From Mycoplasmopsis bovirhinis (GTDB lineage Bacteria; Bacillota_I; Bacilli_A; Mycoplasmatales; Metamycoplasmataceae), in the NCBI RefSeq assembly GCF_900660515.1, contig NZ_LR214972.1, positions 434,001 to 498,000 on the forward strand: 64,000 nt of DNA, read 5' to 3'. The notes under the pieces were generated by a model. The model saw only the letters and a program-made list of their open reading frames with translations. It was not told the origin of the DNA and made no database searches. The position numbers and the translations under genes were made by a program. Within the stretch, counting starts at the first letter, position 1, and each line of letters opens with the position of its first letter. Positions 8,796-20,072 of this stretch are shown in pieces.

Positions 8796-11284
8796 TTAAT
8801 ATAGTTTTTTAACAATTGTTTTACCATCAATATTTTTTATTATAAATTTATCAAAGTTAGAAACATTATGATTTGTGTTTCTTTGGTTTGTTACAGGCCG
8901 TTGAGTTGGCAAGGTTATTTGTGATGAATTTAACTCATTTTCTGTAACCTTGCCATCTTTATTTAGATCTGTTCAAAGGTATACTTCTGAGTTTTCTTTC
9001 ACTTCTAAAAAATCCTTAGTAATATAACTTAAATAATTATTATATCCGATATTATTTGGGTATAATCTATTGCTAATTTGTTTTTGGCGGTCCTCAGTAA
9101 CTATTTTTTCTCCCTTATCATCTTCAGAATATAAATTAGCGCCTTGATCAAAGTTTTGAAGACCAAAGAAGTTAAAACTATTAGAATATTCCAATAAACT
9201 ATGTTTATATTCACCATTAGCATCCTTTATAACTAAACCATCAACTTTATGATTTGCATCAATAAAGGCAGAGAATTTAAGCCTATCTGGTCAACCTACT
9301 ACACCTGCACCATATCCTGGTTGACCATCTGTTACATCTGAGCGATAAAATACTTGGCTAATAGTTTTGCCATATCCCATGGTATCTAAAAATAATTTAT
9401 AAAATTCTTTTGATCGAGATCTAGTTTTTTCTGGCGCTAATTCACCTATTTCGCTTTCAGATCCTTCATTTTTAAATCTAAATTCATTTATTTCAAATAC
9501 TGAATTAGGCATAATTGCAACATTATGTTTAGTTGGATTATCTAAGCCATTACCCAATTTATCAAACCAATATCTCGCAGTTAAAGAATCAAAATTATTT
9601 AAATATGTATGTGATCAATCTTCGGTATTATGACTTGGATAAAAAAACACCATTCATTGATTATTTTGATTTTGAGTATAGTATCTAAGTCCAAATCAAT
9701 TAACCGTACTTTGCCTTGCATCATGCCTTTGTTCTGATTTATTAAGATCATTAATTGAAAAGTATGATTCGTAAGCATACTTAGTATATTCTCTAGGAAC
9801 TAATTCAGTCATGCTAAAAGTATATTTTAACCTGTTAATACTTGTAGTATACACCCCACTAGGTGACACACTTAAAGTTTGACTTTGAGATTTATTTTTT
9901 AAATGTTCTGGTGTATTTAATTCATTGGCTAAACGTCACATATCATTGATTGATAAGTTGTTGTACAATAAATTCTCTTTGTTTTTAATATTTAATTTAT
10001 CTAAAACTTCATCACTTAGATAACCCTTTTGCGGTACATCATAACTTAATAAATTGTAAAAATTACTTACAAAATAAGAATTTCAAAATTGCCTTTGGCC
10101 ATGTGAATGTCCTTGATGACCAAAATTAGCTGCAGGATTATAATAAAGTTCAGTAGTTTTCATTTGGTTAATACCTTTTGCTTCTTGGTCTGTAACATTT
10201 AATTTATTGCCTTCAATTAATCATGTTTCAGCATAGGTCATGGATCAATGGTGCATATATTCGTGGAAGATTGTTTGCATTAAGCTACCAACTATTTCAT
10301 ATAACGAAAAACCTTTATTATTTAAGTTTGTTCCGTTAACATAAATCCTTTTTTCAAGTGGACGATATAGACCAAGAGATGACTTGTTATTTCTGCTACG
10401 TTATTAATAGTAATAGAGTCCAGATCCTTTACTTCTTGCCCATATGGTATTTTATGCTTAAATTCATGGGCTATAAGTAAAAGACCTTCTTTATTAAGTA
10501 AGTATAGAGGACCACTTTGGTTATATCCATAACTATATTCTTTAAAGATAATTCCAGTTATTTTATCTTTATATTCTAAATAAGATAAACCATTATAGGA
10601 TTTTTGTTCAACTTTATTTAGATCTTCATATAAGATATAGTTTAATTCATTTAACTCTTTTTGCTTTTCTTGCGAGTTTAAAGAAGAAAAATATCTTTCC
10701 CCTTCACTTATTGGAAGAAATTTATTTATTACTACTTTTTCTTGTTCAAGTGATTTTTCTGGTTGGGTTGTTCCTGGATCATCAACCGGTGTTTTTTCTT
10801 GTTCTTTGCTGCTAGATGTTTGGCCACTATTATTTTGATTATTTTTATCATTGTCCGTGTCTGGATCATTTATCTCTGAATCATTGTTGCTTGGCTGCTT
10901 TTGGCTTCCAAGATTTTCACCTGGTAAATTAGTTTCATTAGTTTGAGATTGCTTAATTTCTGCTATTTTAGCAAGCAAATCATCTAATAAACTTTTTTCT
11001 GCAGTAAGTAATTGTTTAACATTGTCCTCTAATAATGAAAAAGCATTTAAAGCAACATTCACACTATTTTCATCTTCTAGGGTAATATTATCTTTATTTT
11101 TGCTTAAAATTCCTGCATAAGCGGTTTTAAAATTATTTACAGCAATTTCGGATGGATCAGGCTGTGGCTGTGGAGATGGTTGATCTGGTTTTTGCGGTTT
11201 TTCAACACTAGCACATGATATCATTGCAAATGATGAAATTGCTACTAAATTTGTAGATATAAGTAAGAATTTACTTCGTTTCAT
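8796..11284 (-). pseudogene. HExxH lipoprotein metalloprotease, copy 1, frameshifted
   Basis: The reading frame starts with the lipoprotein signal MKRSKFLLIS...FAMISC (Cys 24). It runs through a helical region and a proline/asparagine/glutamine-rich linker, then breaks at about 10378. Here one T present in copy 2 (AGATTGACTAG) is missing (AGATGACTTG). The product stops at 10322 after 320 residues. The HEYMHH zinc site and everything beyond fall in another frame, which stays open to 8796. The remainder still matches copy 2 closely. The truncated product would be a catalytically empty lipoprotein. The frameshift is not in a homopolymer, so easy reversion is unlikely. Confidence 0.85.
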
Positions 11285-11397
11285 TTCATTATTCCTTTAT
11301 TAAATTTTATATATTAATTATATAGATTAAATAGATATTAATAAAGCAATTTAAAATATTTTTCTAAGAAAACTTTATGTTGTCTAACTAATTAATA

Positions 11398-11425
11398 AAA
11401 AATATCTTGCAAAGCAAGATATTTT
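11398..11425 (-). terminator. Terminator after fusA, copy 1
   Basis: AAAATATCTTGC, a 3-nt loop and GCAAGATATTTT are followed by TTATT on the minus strand, 12 bp past the fusA stop. The same hairpin occurs after copy 2. It separates fusA from the protease gene. Confidence 0.75.
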
Positions 11426-11436
11426 GATTCGAAGAA

Positions 11437-13527
11437 TTAATCCTCGTCTTTAGATTGTAAGTTTCTTCTTTTAATAATTTCATCAGAAATGTTTTTAGGT
11501 GTTTTTTCGTAATGATCAAATTGCATTTGGTAAGTTCCACGACCTGAAGTCATAGATCTAAGTTCTGTTGAATAGCCAAACATTTCAGAAAGCGGAACCT
11601 GTGCTCTAACAACAACGGCTCCATCATTTCTTTGTTCTTGGTCATTAACAATCCCTCTACGACGTGATAAATCACCAATTACATCTCCCATGTGATCTGA
11701 AGGAACAACAACTGAAACATCCATAATTGGTTCAAGTAATACTGTTCCAATTTGATCTTTAGCTTTAGTTAAAGCTTTAGAAGCAGCTATTTTGTAAGCC
11801 ATTTCCGAAGAGTCGACGTCGTGGTATGAACCATCAAATAAGGTAGCTTTAATATCAATCATTTGATATCCAGCTAAAATACCAGCTGCCATTTTTTCTT
11901 CAAGACCTTTTTGGATTGATTTAATGTATTCTTTAGGGATTTTACCACCAACAATTTTATCCACAAATTCAAAACCACCATCTGGGTTAGGTTCAAATTT
12001 AAGTCATACGTGCCCGTATTGTCCTTTACCACCAGATTGTTTAATGTGTTTTCCTTCGACATCAGCTGTTTTAGTAATTGTTTCACGGTATGAAACTTGA
12101 GGAGCTCCAACTTTAGCTTGAACACCAAATTCACGTTTTAGACGGTCTACAATAATATCAAGGTGTAATTCACCCATACCAGCAATAATTGTTTGACCTG
12201 TTTCTTCATCTGTATAAGTTCTAAAAGTTGGATCTTCAGCTGCCAGTTTTTGTAATCCTAATGAAAGTTTTTCAGTAGCAGCTTTTGATTCAGGCTCTAA
12301 AGCTTGTGAAATAACTGGTTCTGGGAATACCATTCTTTCTAGAACAATTTTTGGTGATTTTTCATCAATTAAAGTGTCACCAGTTGTTGTGTATTTAAGA
12401 CCAACAGCTGCCGCAATATCTCCAGCACGACATTCATCAATTTCAACACGGCTGTTAGCATGCATTTGTAATACACGGCCAATACGTTCTTTTTCACCCT
12501 TAGTCGAGTTAAATACGTAGCTTCCTTTGTTTAATACCCCACGGTATACACGGAAGAAGGTTAATGAACCAACAAAAGGGTCATTCATAACTTTAAAAGC
12601 TAAAGCAGCAAAGTTTCCTTCATCGCTAGCTTCAACTCTAACTTCATTTTCTCCTTCGTGTGCTCGAATAGCAGGGATATCTAAAGGTGAAGGTAAATAA
12701 TCAACAACTGCATCAATCATTTTCTTAACACCTTTGTTTTTAAATGAAGTTCCACAAACTACTGGGAAAAATTCAGAAGTTAAAGTTGCTTTTCTAATAG
12801 CAGCTTTAAAGGCATCAAGTTCTACTTCTTGGCCTTCTAAAACAGCCATCATTAATTCTTCATCAAAAGCAGCAACTGCTTCTAATAATTCTTGACGTTT
12901 GATTTCAACAATTTCTTCTAAGTCTGCAGGAATTGCTGTTGGAAACTCTTCTTCTTGAGGCTCACCATTATATGTATAAGCTTGTCTTGTAACTAAATCA
13001 ATAACTCCTTTAAAGTCCGATTCAGCTCCAATAGGTCATTGAATTGCTACTGCATTTCCACCTAATCTTTGTTTTACAGATGCAACAGAAGCAGCAAAAT
13101 CAGCTCCTGCTTTATCCATTTTATTTACGTATACAATACGTGGAACTTTATAATTAGTTGCTTGTCTTCAAACTGTTTCGGTTTGAGGTTCAACACCAGA
13201 TTGAGCATCTAAAACAGCGACGGCTCCATCTAAAACACGTAATGAACGTTCAACTTCAACAGTGAAATCAACGTGTCCAGGGGTATCAATAATATTAATT
13301 CTTTTACCTTTTCAAAAAGCAGTAGTTGCTGCTGAAGTAATAGTAATACCTCTTTCTTTTTCTTGTTCCATTCAGTCCATTTGCGAAACACCATCATGTG
13401 TTTCACCAATTTTATGGATTTTACCTGTATGGAATAAAATTCTTTCTGTTGTGGTAGTTTTACCTGCATCAATGTGGGCCATAATACCAATATTACGGTA
13501 ATCTTTTAAATCGTAATCTCTAGCCAT
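11437..13527 (-). CDS. fusA: Elongation factor G, copy 1
   Basis: The gene encodes 696 residues, full length for EF-G, the GTPase that drives tRNA-mRNA translocation. It has G1 [14 protein letters not shown]2 around [10 protein letters not shown]3 [12 protein letters not shown] and G4 NKMDKAGAD, then domain III-V motifs including [24 protein letters not shown] and [18 protein letters not shown]. Position 13527 is chosen as start ([20 protein letters not shown]). It follows rpsG by 26 bp in one transcription unit and is closed by a hairpin terminator. It differs from the second copy at several residues between about 225 and 300 (for example LDAFKAAI against VEDFKVAI), and both look functional. 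Confidence 0.97.
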
Positions 13528-13553
13528 GATATCAATTAAATTTAACTAAAAGA

Positions 13554-14024
13554 CTATCATCTGAAGTGTGCAAATGCACGGTTAGCTTCAGCCATTTTAT
13601 GGGTGTCTTCACGTTTTTTAATTGCTCCACCTGTTTTCTTTGATGCATCGATGATTTCATTTGCTAAACGAACATCCATTGTTTTTTCGTTTCTTAATCT
13701 TGCATATTGCACTAATCATCTAAGTGCTAATGTTTGTTTTCTACGAGCAGTAACTTCAGTAGGTACTTGGTAGTTTGTTCCTCCAATTCTTCTAGTACGT
13801 ATTTCCAATTGCGGTGTAATGTTTTCGACTGCTTCTAAAAACACTTCCATTGGTTCTCTACTTGTTTTTTCTTTAATAAGTTCAAATGCTGAATATAAAA
13901 TATCTTGAGCAATTGATTTTTTTCCGTCAAGCATAATTTGGTTAATTAATTTTGTAACTACTACTGAGTTAAAAACTGGATCTGCAAGTACTTCACGGAT
14001 TGGTGCTGATTTTTTTCTTGACAT
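13554..14024 (-). CDS. rpsG: 30S ribosomal protein S7, copy 1
   Basis: The gene encodes 156 residues, standard length for S7, which nucleates assembly of the 30S head. It begins [20 protein letters not shown] and contains [26 protein letters not shown] and the C-terminal [21 protein letters not shown], where Trp is UGA. AAGGAGG lies before the ATG. It lies between rpsL and fusA, as in the bacterial str operon, with tuf absent. The only protein difference from copy 2 that I see is Ser6 against Thr6. Confidence 0.97.
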
Positions 14025-14076
14025 TTTGTCCTCCTTAATTTTATATTGAAATTAATTAATAATTATACTTAAAGTA

Positions 14077-14487
14077 TTATTTAGCTTTTTTAGTACCATA
14101 TAAACTACGGCCTTGGTTACGTTTTGCAACACCAGCTGCATCTTGGGTTCCACGTACGATATGGTATCTAACCCCAGGTAAGTCTTTAACACGACCACCA
14201 CGAATAAGCACAACAGAGTGCTCTTGTAAGTTGTGTCCTTCTCCTGGAATGTAAGCTGTAACTTCCATTTGGTTTGATAATCTAACACGAGCATATTTAC
14301 GTAAAGCTGAGTTAGGTTTTTTAGGTGTCATTGTTGCAACACGGGTACATACACCACGCTTAAATGGTGAAGCCATTTTTTTAGCTTTTTTAATTAATGA
14401 GTTATATGTAAGCGATAAAGCCGGTGCATTTTGTTTCTTCGTTTTAGAAACACGACCATGATTAACTAACTGATTTGTTGTTGACAT
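14077..14487 (-). CDS. rpsL: 30S ribosomal protein S12, copy 1
   Basis: The gene encodes 136 residues. S12 lies at the decoding centre and is the classical streptomycin-resistance protein. Conserved segments are [55 protein letters not shown] and the RSLYGTKK end. This is the first gene of the str-like operon, with an 85-nt leader after the extended -10 promoter. The protein is identical to copy 2. The leader next to the ATG is not, so the two copies may differ in expression. Confidence 0.97.
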   Translation of the reverse strand: MSTTNQLVNHGRVSKTKKQNAPALSLTYNSLIKKAKKMASPFKRGVCTRVATMTPKKPNSALRKYARVRLSNQMEVTAYIPGEGHNLQEHSVVLIRGGRVKDLPGVRYHIVRGTQDAAGVAKRNQGRSLYGTKKAK

Positions 14488-14578
14488 TGTGATTCCTTTC
14501 TTTATATATTTTAATTTGTTAATGTTGTTAATATAAATAAATATAATTTTACAATTACAAAAATAAAATTATGATTTT

Positions 14579-14589
14579 ATTATACCATA
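14579..14589 (-). promoter_or_regulatory. Extended -10 promoter of rpsL copy 1
   Basis: The minus strand reads TATGGTATAAT (TG-n-TATAAT). The surrounding stretch out to CACTAGGATCAGTTG and an A/T-tract is preserved in copy 2, while the leader between it and the gene is not. That is what conserved promoter sequence would look like. No good -35 box is visible. The 14488-14812 interval holds only this promoter and the terminator at 14767. Confidence 0.65.
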
Positions 14590-14766
14590 ACAACTGATCC
14601 TAGTGTATCATAAAAAAATTTTTTTATGGCTACATAATATACATAAAAGTTATTAAGTGTTAATATTTTTACATGAAAACTAAACAAAAATTAACATAAA
14701 TATAAAATATATTACTAAAACATAATATGTAACTAAATTTTATTATTCAATTTTTTAAATGCAAAT

Positions 14767-14798
14767 AAAAAGTTAACATGTAGTAGTGTTAACTTTTT
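14767..14798 (-). terminator. Terminator after the S8-associated lipoprotein gene
   Basis: AAAAAGTTAACA, an 8-nt loop and TGTTAACTTTTT form a symmetric hairpin with A- and T-runs, so it could work in both directions. Confidence 0.65.
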
Positions 14799-14812
14799 AG
14801 TATTATAAAATA

Positions 14813-15618
14813 TTAGATATTGCTATCTTTGGGGATATTAAAAGTAAAGTTATAATTATCTAAAGAATCTAACTTATTAATAACTATATAGTGTATTGTT
14901 GATGTTGTGCTTAGTGCCTGACTAGCTACACCTCTACCTGATCCTTTTGCTTGAATTTCTACTAATTTATATTCAAGGTTTATGTTTCTATCAAGGATAT
15001 TAACTTTTTTAATTCAATATCCAGAACCTTTTACAACCTCATTAATGCTTCCAGTGTGATAGTTCAACCCATTGACAACTAAAATAGTAGTTTTACTAAA
15101 ATCGGTGTTTTTAAAAATATCTTTAATGTCCTTATATTTATCGGAAGTTAGCTCATGATCCGAATTAATTAAACTAAAAATCTTATTTTTATTTAATTTT
15201 ATATTTTTTTCTTGCCATTTATCAATAACCTCTTTTCGGGCTTCGGATAACTTTGCGCTCTTTTGGGCTCTATCTTTTTCGTCATAATTTGTTATAGGTT
15301 TAGATATTTATTATAAGCATCATTATGCTTTTTTATAACTTCTGCATGTTCATTTTTAAAAGCGTCATCAAAAGATGAACTTTCGACTAATCTATCATAA
15401 TTAACACTAGATCACAAAGCACTATCTATATGCACAGACCTGTTAGGATAATGAAATCTCACAAGTCTTTGACCATCATCAGTTTTTGATTCAGAGGAGT
15501 AAGGGTCGCTTGTTAAATTAGAACATGAAATAGCTGATATTGGAATAAGAGTAAAACAAGGAATAATTAAAGAATAAAATAATCTTTTAAATTTAGTTTT
15601 TTGGTCTTTTAATTGCAT
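14813..15618 (-). pseudogene. Lipoprotein encoded beside S8 copy A, frameshifted
   Basis: It begins MQLKDQKTKFKRLFYSLIIP with a lipobox ending ISAISC. It is hydrophilic and reads to KYLNL, where the frame stops near 15300. A one-base shift restores PITNYDEKDRAQ and continues to NIPKDSNI at 14813, about 268 residues in all. The ATG overlaps the (frame-corrected) 3' end of the S8 gene by 26 bp. This is the same arrangement as the intact S8 gene and its partner at 19234, though the two partners share no obvious sequence. The function is unknown; a surface partner of the protease is inferred from position. Confidence 0.6.
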
Positions 15619-17104
15619 AAGTAAATGCTAAATCCCTTTTTATATCATTGCTATCATATCTTAAAAGATTAAAATTATAATATCCGCTTTTTTTGAGCTG
15701 TAAATTCTACTGTTTCAGTGTTTCTCTCTCCTAAAATAGAAGATGTTAATAAAGTATTACTTGGATCGTAAACTTTTAAATCAAAATCAACTATATTTTG
15801 CTTATTTTTTACTTCTGCTAATCATGAAATATTTGCTCTAATTGTATCTCCTTTATTTAAATAGATGCTATGGTTTGTAGTAAATTTAGGTCCCGTTTTT
15901 TTATGGTATTTAAGATTTTTAACAGCTTGATCTACAAATTCAAACTGAGGTATTCCAAACCCTGTTTCATTTGTATAAACAGCATTTGTGTATCTTGGTT
16001 TTACAGAACCTGAAATTATTGCAGATTTAGCAATTATTGAATCATGCCCTAAATTAAATCAATATGGATTTCTTTGTATAACCATTGATGTTAAAGCAGT
16101 AATGACTGGAGTTGAAAAACTTGTACCGCTTCCTGAAAAGAAGTCATCGTCGGTTCTAGTTGAAAAATTATAAGATCCACCAGATGTAACGGCGGTTATA
16201 TAATTTTTATCGCTACCTATTTGACTATAATTTGTTTTAGTTTGTAAATAGTCATTATTAATAGCACCAATAACTATACTATTTTTAGATAAAGCAATGC
16301 CTGCTAATGGCTCATAAGCCTCTATAAGTTTTCCATCTTTTTTTCAAGTTTCAAAATTATTACCAGCTGATATGAAATTAACAAGTTCTGGCTTTGACTT
16401 AATTAATTCATCAAAATAATGTGAATCATTATTATATACTTGACTTTCCTTATTATTTTTTGGATCAAATACACCTCAACTGTTGTTTACTATTTTTACA
16501 CCTTGTCCTAGGAAAAAAATTCATTTCCCCAGCTAGTCCATTTCAACGTGTGTTTAATTCAACACTTCATAAAGTAGCAGTGGGATTTATTCCCTTTTGT
16601 CCAACTAAAATTTCACCCACATTATTAGCATGATTGCTATATGATTCTGTATAGAAAAATTCATTTCTCCAGTGAGCTCCATTTCCATATTTTTTGTTCC
16701 AGTAAAAAGGTGATAAATCATTATTAATTACACCTTTAGCCTCTAAAATACCAACTTTAATTGGCTTCTTATTTACGTATTCTTTGAAATGTGAGAAAAT
16801 TATGTCTTTTGAAAGTCCGACTAAATTATACAAATGATAGTTGTCAGAACCCCTGTAATCAAAAGCAACTCCTAAATTAAATCTTGGATTGTTATCAATG
16901 TTTATAGATGTGGTTGTAACTACACTTTCATTTTTACGTTTATTAATAAAATCTTCATGAGTATAATCGGTTTTAAAACCAAAAACACTTGAGACATCTT
17001 CGTCTTCAGTTCCATATTTATTTAGTTCTTCTTTAAACTTATCATAGTCTTGCGAGCTAGTTATAGCTATAGGAATAGTTTTTAAAAAATCACCAATAAT
17101 ATAA
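15593..17104 (-). pseudogene. Subtilisin-like (S8) protease, copy A, truncated and frameshifted
   Basis: Homology to the intact S8 protease begins abruptly at about its residue 50, next to the 17109 palindrome; the signal peptide is absent. It carries VGILEAKG (Asp position replaced by Glu), SNHANNVGEILVG (His), VNNSWG and SAGNN (oxyanion Asn region) and GSGTSFSTPV (Ser). Two frameshifts occur at homopolymers. One is A7 on the plus strand at 16513-16519, where six would restore FFLGQGVKIV. The other is T7 near 15691, where six would restore TAQKSGYYNF. The corrected C-terminus ends RPKN at 15593, overlapping the next gene. It is dead as read unless the runs vary. Confidence 0.8.
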
Positions 17105-17108
17105 ACTT

Positions 17109-17161
17109 ATTAATTGGAAATGTCACATGCAAGTTTTTTGCATGTGACATTTCCAATTAAT
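17109..17161. repeat. 24-bp-arm palindrome, left border of the S8 module
   Basis: The arms ATTAATTGGAAATGTCACAT... at 17109-17132 and 17138-17161 are perfect complements around loop GTTTT. The right border at 20073 has identical arms but loop AAAC, the reverse complement of GTTT, so the two lie in inverted orientation. No gene visibly ends here in either direction, so it is not an obvious terminator. Confidence 0.85.
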
Positions 17162-17189
17162 ATTTTTTACTTATCTATGTTATGTTTGA

Positions 17190-17280
17190 TTCTCATAAAT
17201 AATTTATACCATATTTTAATTAAATTAGTTCATTTTCGTAGGGATTTACATATGGGCCTAAATAGTTGTCATTGGACACA
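17190..17280. mobile_element. Solo end of an IS3-like element
   Basis: About 90 bp from TCTCATAAATAATTTATACCAT to TTGGACACA match 49151-49243, where they lie upstream of a decayed transposase. No transposase is present here. The 17105-17489 stretch holds only this, the palindrome and the promoter region of the S8 gene. Confidence 0.55.
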
Positions 17281-17489
17281 TTAGACATGTTCTCATAAAG
17301 ATTTTTAAATTTTTAAAATAGTATTATAATTTTTATATAAGGAAATAACAAAATTTTTTTAGTCTGTAAGGTATTACTTCACTATTTTCGAGTGAAAAGA
17401 TCTACCAAAAAAAAGAAAAAATGAATATTAGTTAGTTGAATAATTTATACTAATAATTATTAATGCTAACTAGGTTTTAAAGAGGTTTT

Positions 17490-19271
17490 ATGTTTAAAAA
17501 AGTTAGAAATATATTTTTTGGTGCTACTAGTGTGCTAACGATTTTACCGCTAGTGAGTGTAAGTTCAAACAAGCTGTTAATAGCGGAAAATAATAATAAA
17601 AAAATCCAATATATAAATTTAAATAGTGCGTATGTTAAAGCACAGGCCGAGGAATCTGATGAAGGTAGAACTATTAATTTGGGAGCTAATCGCCTTGAAA
17701 TCTTTGTGCGTTTAACACAAACACAATTGGATAAAATAACTAAATTTATTAATCATAATACAGGAAAAGATGTTCCTATATTATATCATGAATTTAGTGG
17801 TGTTTTATCAATTGCATATATAAAAAGCATCGATAACAATAAATTAAATGACCTGGTACTTAATTTTTTCAAAGATAATAATATTGAGTACACTAATATT
17901 TATTCTTTTAATACAAATACATATTATGATAATTTTAAGATACAAAAAGAAAATGGAAAAATTACCAAAGGCCAAGCATATGTTAGTCCTAGGCAAGATT
18001 ACTCTCATTTTGAGCATGAATATGATAATGAATGGCTTTTTTCTTTTTTAGGTTTAGATAAAAAAACTCGTAAGGAACACTTTAATAATTATATTAATAG
18101 CAAAGTAAATATTGGTGTACTAGAATCTGGCGGAGTTGTCGAAACAGATTCTGATGCTTTTACTTGAAATAAAAAATATGGAAACGGTGTTTCTTGGCGT
18201 AATGAACTGTTTTATTATGAAAGTTGATCTAGGCATGCTACTCAGGTTGCTGAATTGATAGCAGGAAAAAAGGGAATTAATCAAACACTTGGTATTATTT
18301 CTGTAGAATTAAATTTATTTTGGACCGGTATTACGGGTGAATTAAATTACTTGTTAGGGCATACTAACATTGTAAATAATAGTTGGTCATTAGATTCGAC
18401 AGGACTTGCCTGAAATAGAGGTTTATATAATTATTTGGATAATTTAATATTTAATAATCCTGAATTAATTAATATATTTTCCGCTGGTAATGGTTTTGAC
18501 AAAGGAAAAAAAGAAATTGATGGTGTTCAACTATCAAAAAATAGCATAATCATAGGAGCTACTGATAATTATAATCTTGAGAAAAAATCAGGATATAGTC
18601 AAATTGGAAATAATAAAAACTTTATTTCTGTTGTAGCTCCTGGTGGTTATTATCGTTTTACAGATAGAAATAAATATAAAGATAATAATGGAAACTGGGT
18701 AACAAGAGGCTATACAAATATAGGAACTAGTTTTTCTGCTCCAGTAATTAGTACAATTGCTGGTATGTTGAAACAAAAATATAAGTGACATTTTGATTTA
18801 GGTTCTGACTCGATAATTTTTAAATCTGCATTAATTAGTGGTTCAAGAAGACCAAAGGAAATACAAAGCATATATACACCAGAAACTGGTTATGGTATTC
18901 CTCAATATGATAAAATTCAAGAAGCAATGCGCTCTTTAATAGTTTTAAAGAAAACAGATAAAAATCCTGATGTTGGGCAAAACTCAAGAAAAGTATACTT
19001 TAGTGCCGGCGAAAAAGTTCGCGCTACATTAGCATTTTTATATAATGGTTCAAATGACTCTACTGATATTGATTTTATGGTAAAGACGAAAGACGGTAAT
19101 GTTCTTGTCTCTGGAATTAATGGTGATAGAAACGCGGAAGTTGTTGAGTTTGTTGCTCCGTATTCAGGGTTATATACTTTCGAAGCTTATACTTATAAAA
19201 CAACCCGCAAAAATGTTGAAGTGGCAATAACTTATGTTACAGAAGACCAAAAAAAGAATCTTAAAATATAG
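17490..19271 (+). CDS. Subtilisin-like (S8) surface serine protease, intact copy B
   Basis: The gene encodes 593 residues. It has an N-terminal signal/anchor (MFKKVRNIFFGATSVLTILP) without a lipobox Cys and a propeptide-like region of about 180 residues. The S8 domain follows, with VNIGVLESGG, SRHATQVAELIAG (His), NIVNNSW, FSAGN and NIGTSFSAPVISTIAG (Ser). The position of the catalytic Asp (usually DTG/DSG) is Glu in ESGG. A C-terminal beta domain (about 480-590) is jelly-roll-like and ends in VAITYVTEDQKK. AAAGAGG precedes the ATG. The 3' end overlaps the next gene by 38 bp, so the two are probably translated together. Secreted or surface-bound activity is inferred. Confidence 0.9.
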
Positions 19272-20043
19272 TCTATTTGGTTTTGGATTACTTGCCATTC
19301 CATTAACACTCATATCCATTTATTTTATTGAGCGCGAAAAGATTAACAGATTATCACGCATTGGAGTACATACATATTGAAATACTACTAAAAAAGTGTG
19401 AACTAAGGAAGGTTATTCCCCAATTCTTTTTTGAGTTGATTTAGACAGAGTAACTGAAGAAGATAAGCAAAAATATCAGCAACATAAACTTTTATATCCA
19501 GAGCATCAAGAAAGCAAATATTATGATGCAACTGGAATTGCTTATAGTTATTTTAATTATATTGATTATTCAAACTATCCAAATTCAACACCTAAATGAA
19601 TTACTAAAAATATTACTAAAACAACATATTTAATTAAAAGCGAAGAAGGTTTTATAAAATTATTACAAACCAAAAACCCTACTTACTACTCTGAAAAAAC
19701 ACAAATTACAAGCGAATTTAATGAGCTTCTAAATAATATTGATTTTAATAAACAAGATTTATTAATTTTAAATAACTATAATTCTCAAATTTTTGCTAGG
19801 TCTGACAATAGAGAAAAGAAGTTAAATATAAACGACTTAATTTTTGATAAAGATGCAAAAAAATTAAAGATTTCATTTTCATATAATGATAAATATAATT
19901 TTTATATATTACACAATGATGCTATTTATGCTTCAAATACTGCGGTAGGTAGCAATAATTGATTTAAAACATACTTTTTAATTATTGATAAAAGTGATGC
20001 AACTAGCCCTGATGATTTATATATGGATTTTGTATATAAATAA
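19234..20043 (+). CDS. Membrane-anchored partner of the S8 protease
   Basis: The gene encodes 269 residues, starting MLQKTKKRILKYSLFGFGLL. One transmembrane segment (about 12-30, LFGFGLLAIPLTLISIYFI) is followed by a long hydrophilic outside domain rich in Tyr, Asn, Thr and Lys, ending LYMDFVYK. Several UGA codons encode Trp. No Cys or known catalytic motif is seen and I do not recognise the family. The ATG lies inside the S8 gene in another frame, 38 bp before that gene's stop, which implies coupled translation. A palindrome 29 bp after the stop, followed by T's, can terminate the transcript. A substrate-presenting, inhibitory or anchoring role is only a guess. Confidence 0.7.
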
Positions 20044-20072
20044 TACTATCTCATGTAAAAATTAGAAAATCT

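Larger units (their letters stand above)
8796..14632 (-). repeat. Segmental duplication, copy 1 (rpsL-rpsG-fusA-metalloprotease)
   Basis: This block corresponds to 22283-28117 at a 13,485-bp offset over the ribosomal part. Identity extends from the extended -10 promoter region and the conserved CCTAGTGTATCA stretch to the end of the protease gene. Differences cluster in fusA 12600-12960, in the rpsL leader and around 10380 and 8960. The flanks are unrelated. Confidence 0.9.

Noticed and set aside
11874..14294. Open frames antisense to or out of phase with fusA, rpsG and rpsL (also in the second copy)
   Set aside because: They are codon-shadow frames over strongly conserved genes, lack ribosome sites, and recur only because the block is duplicated.
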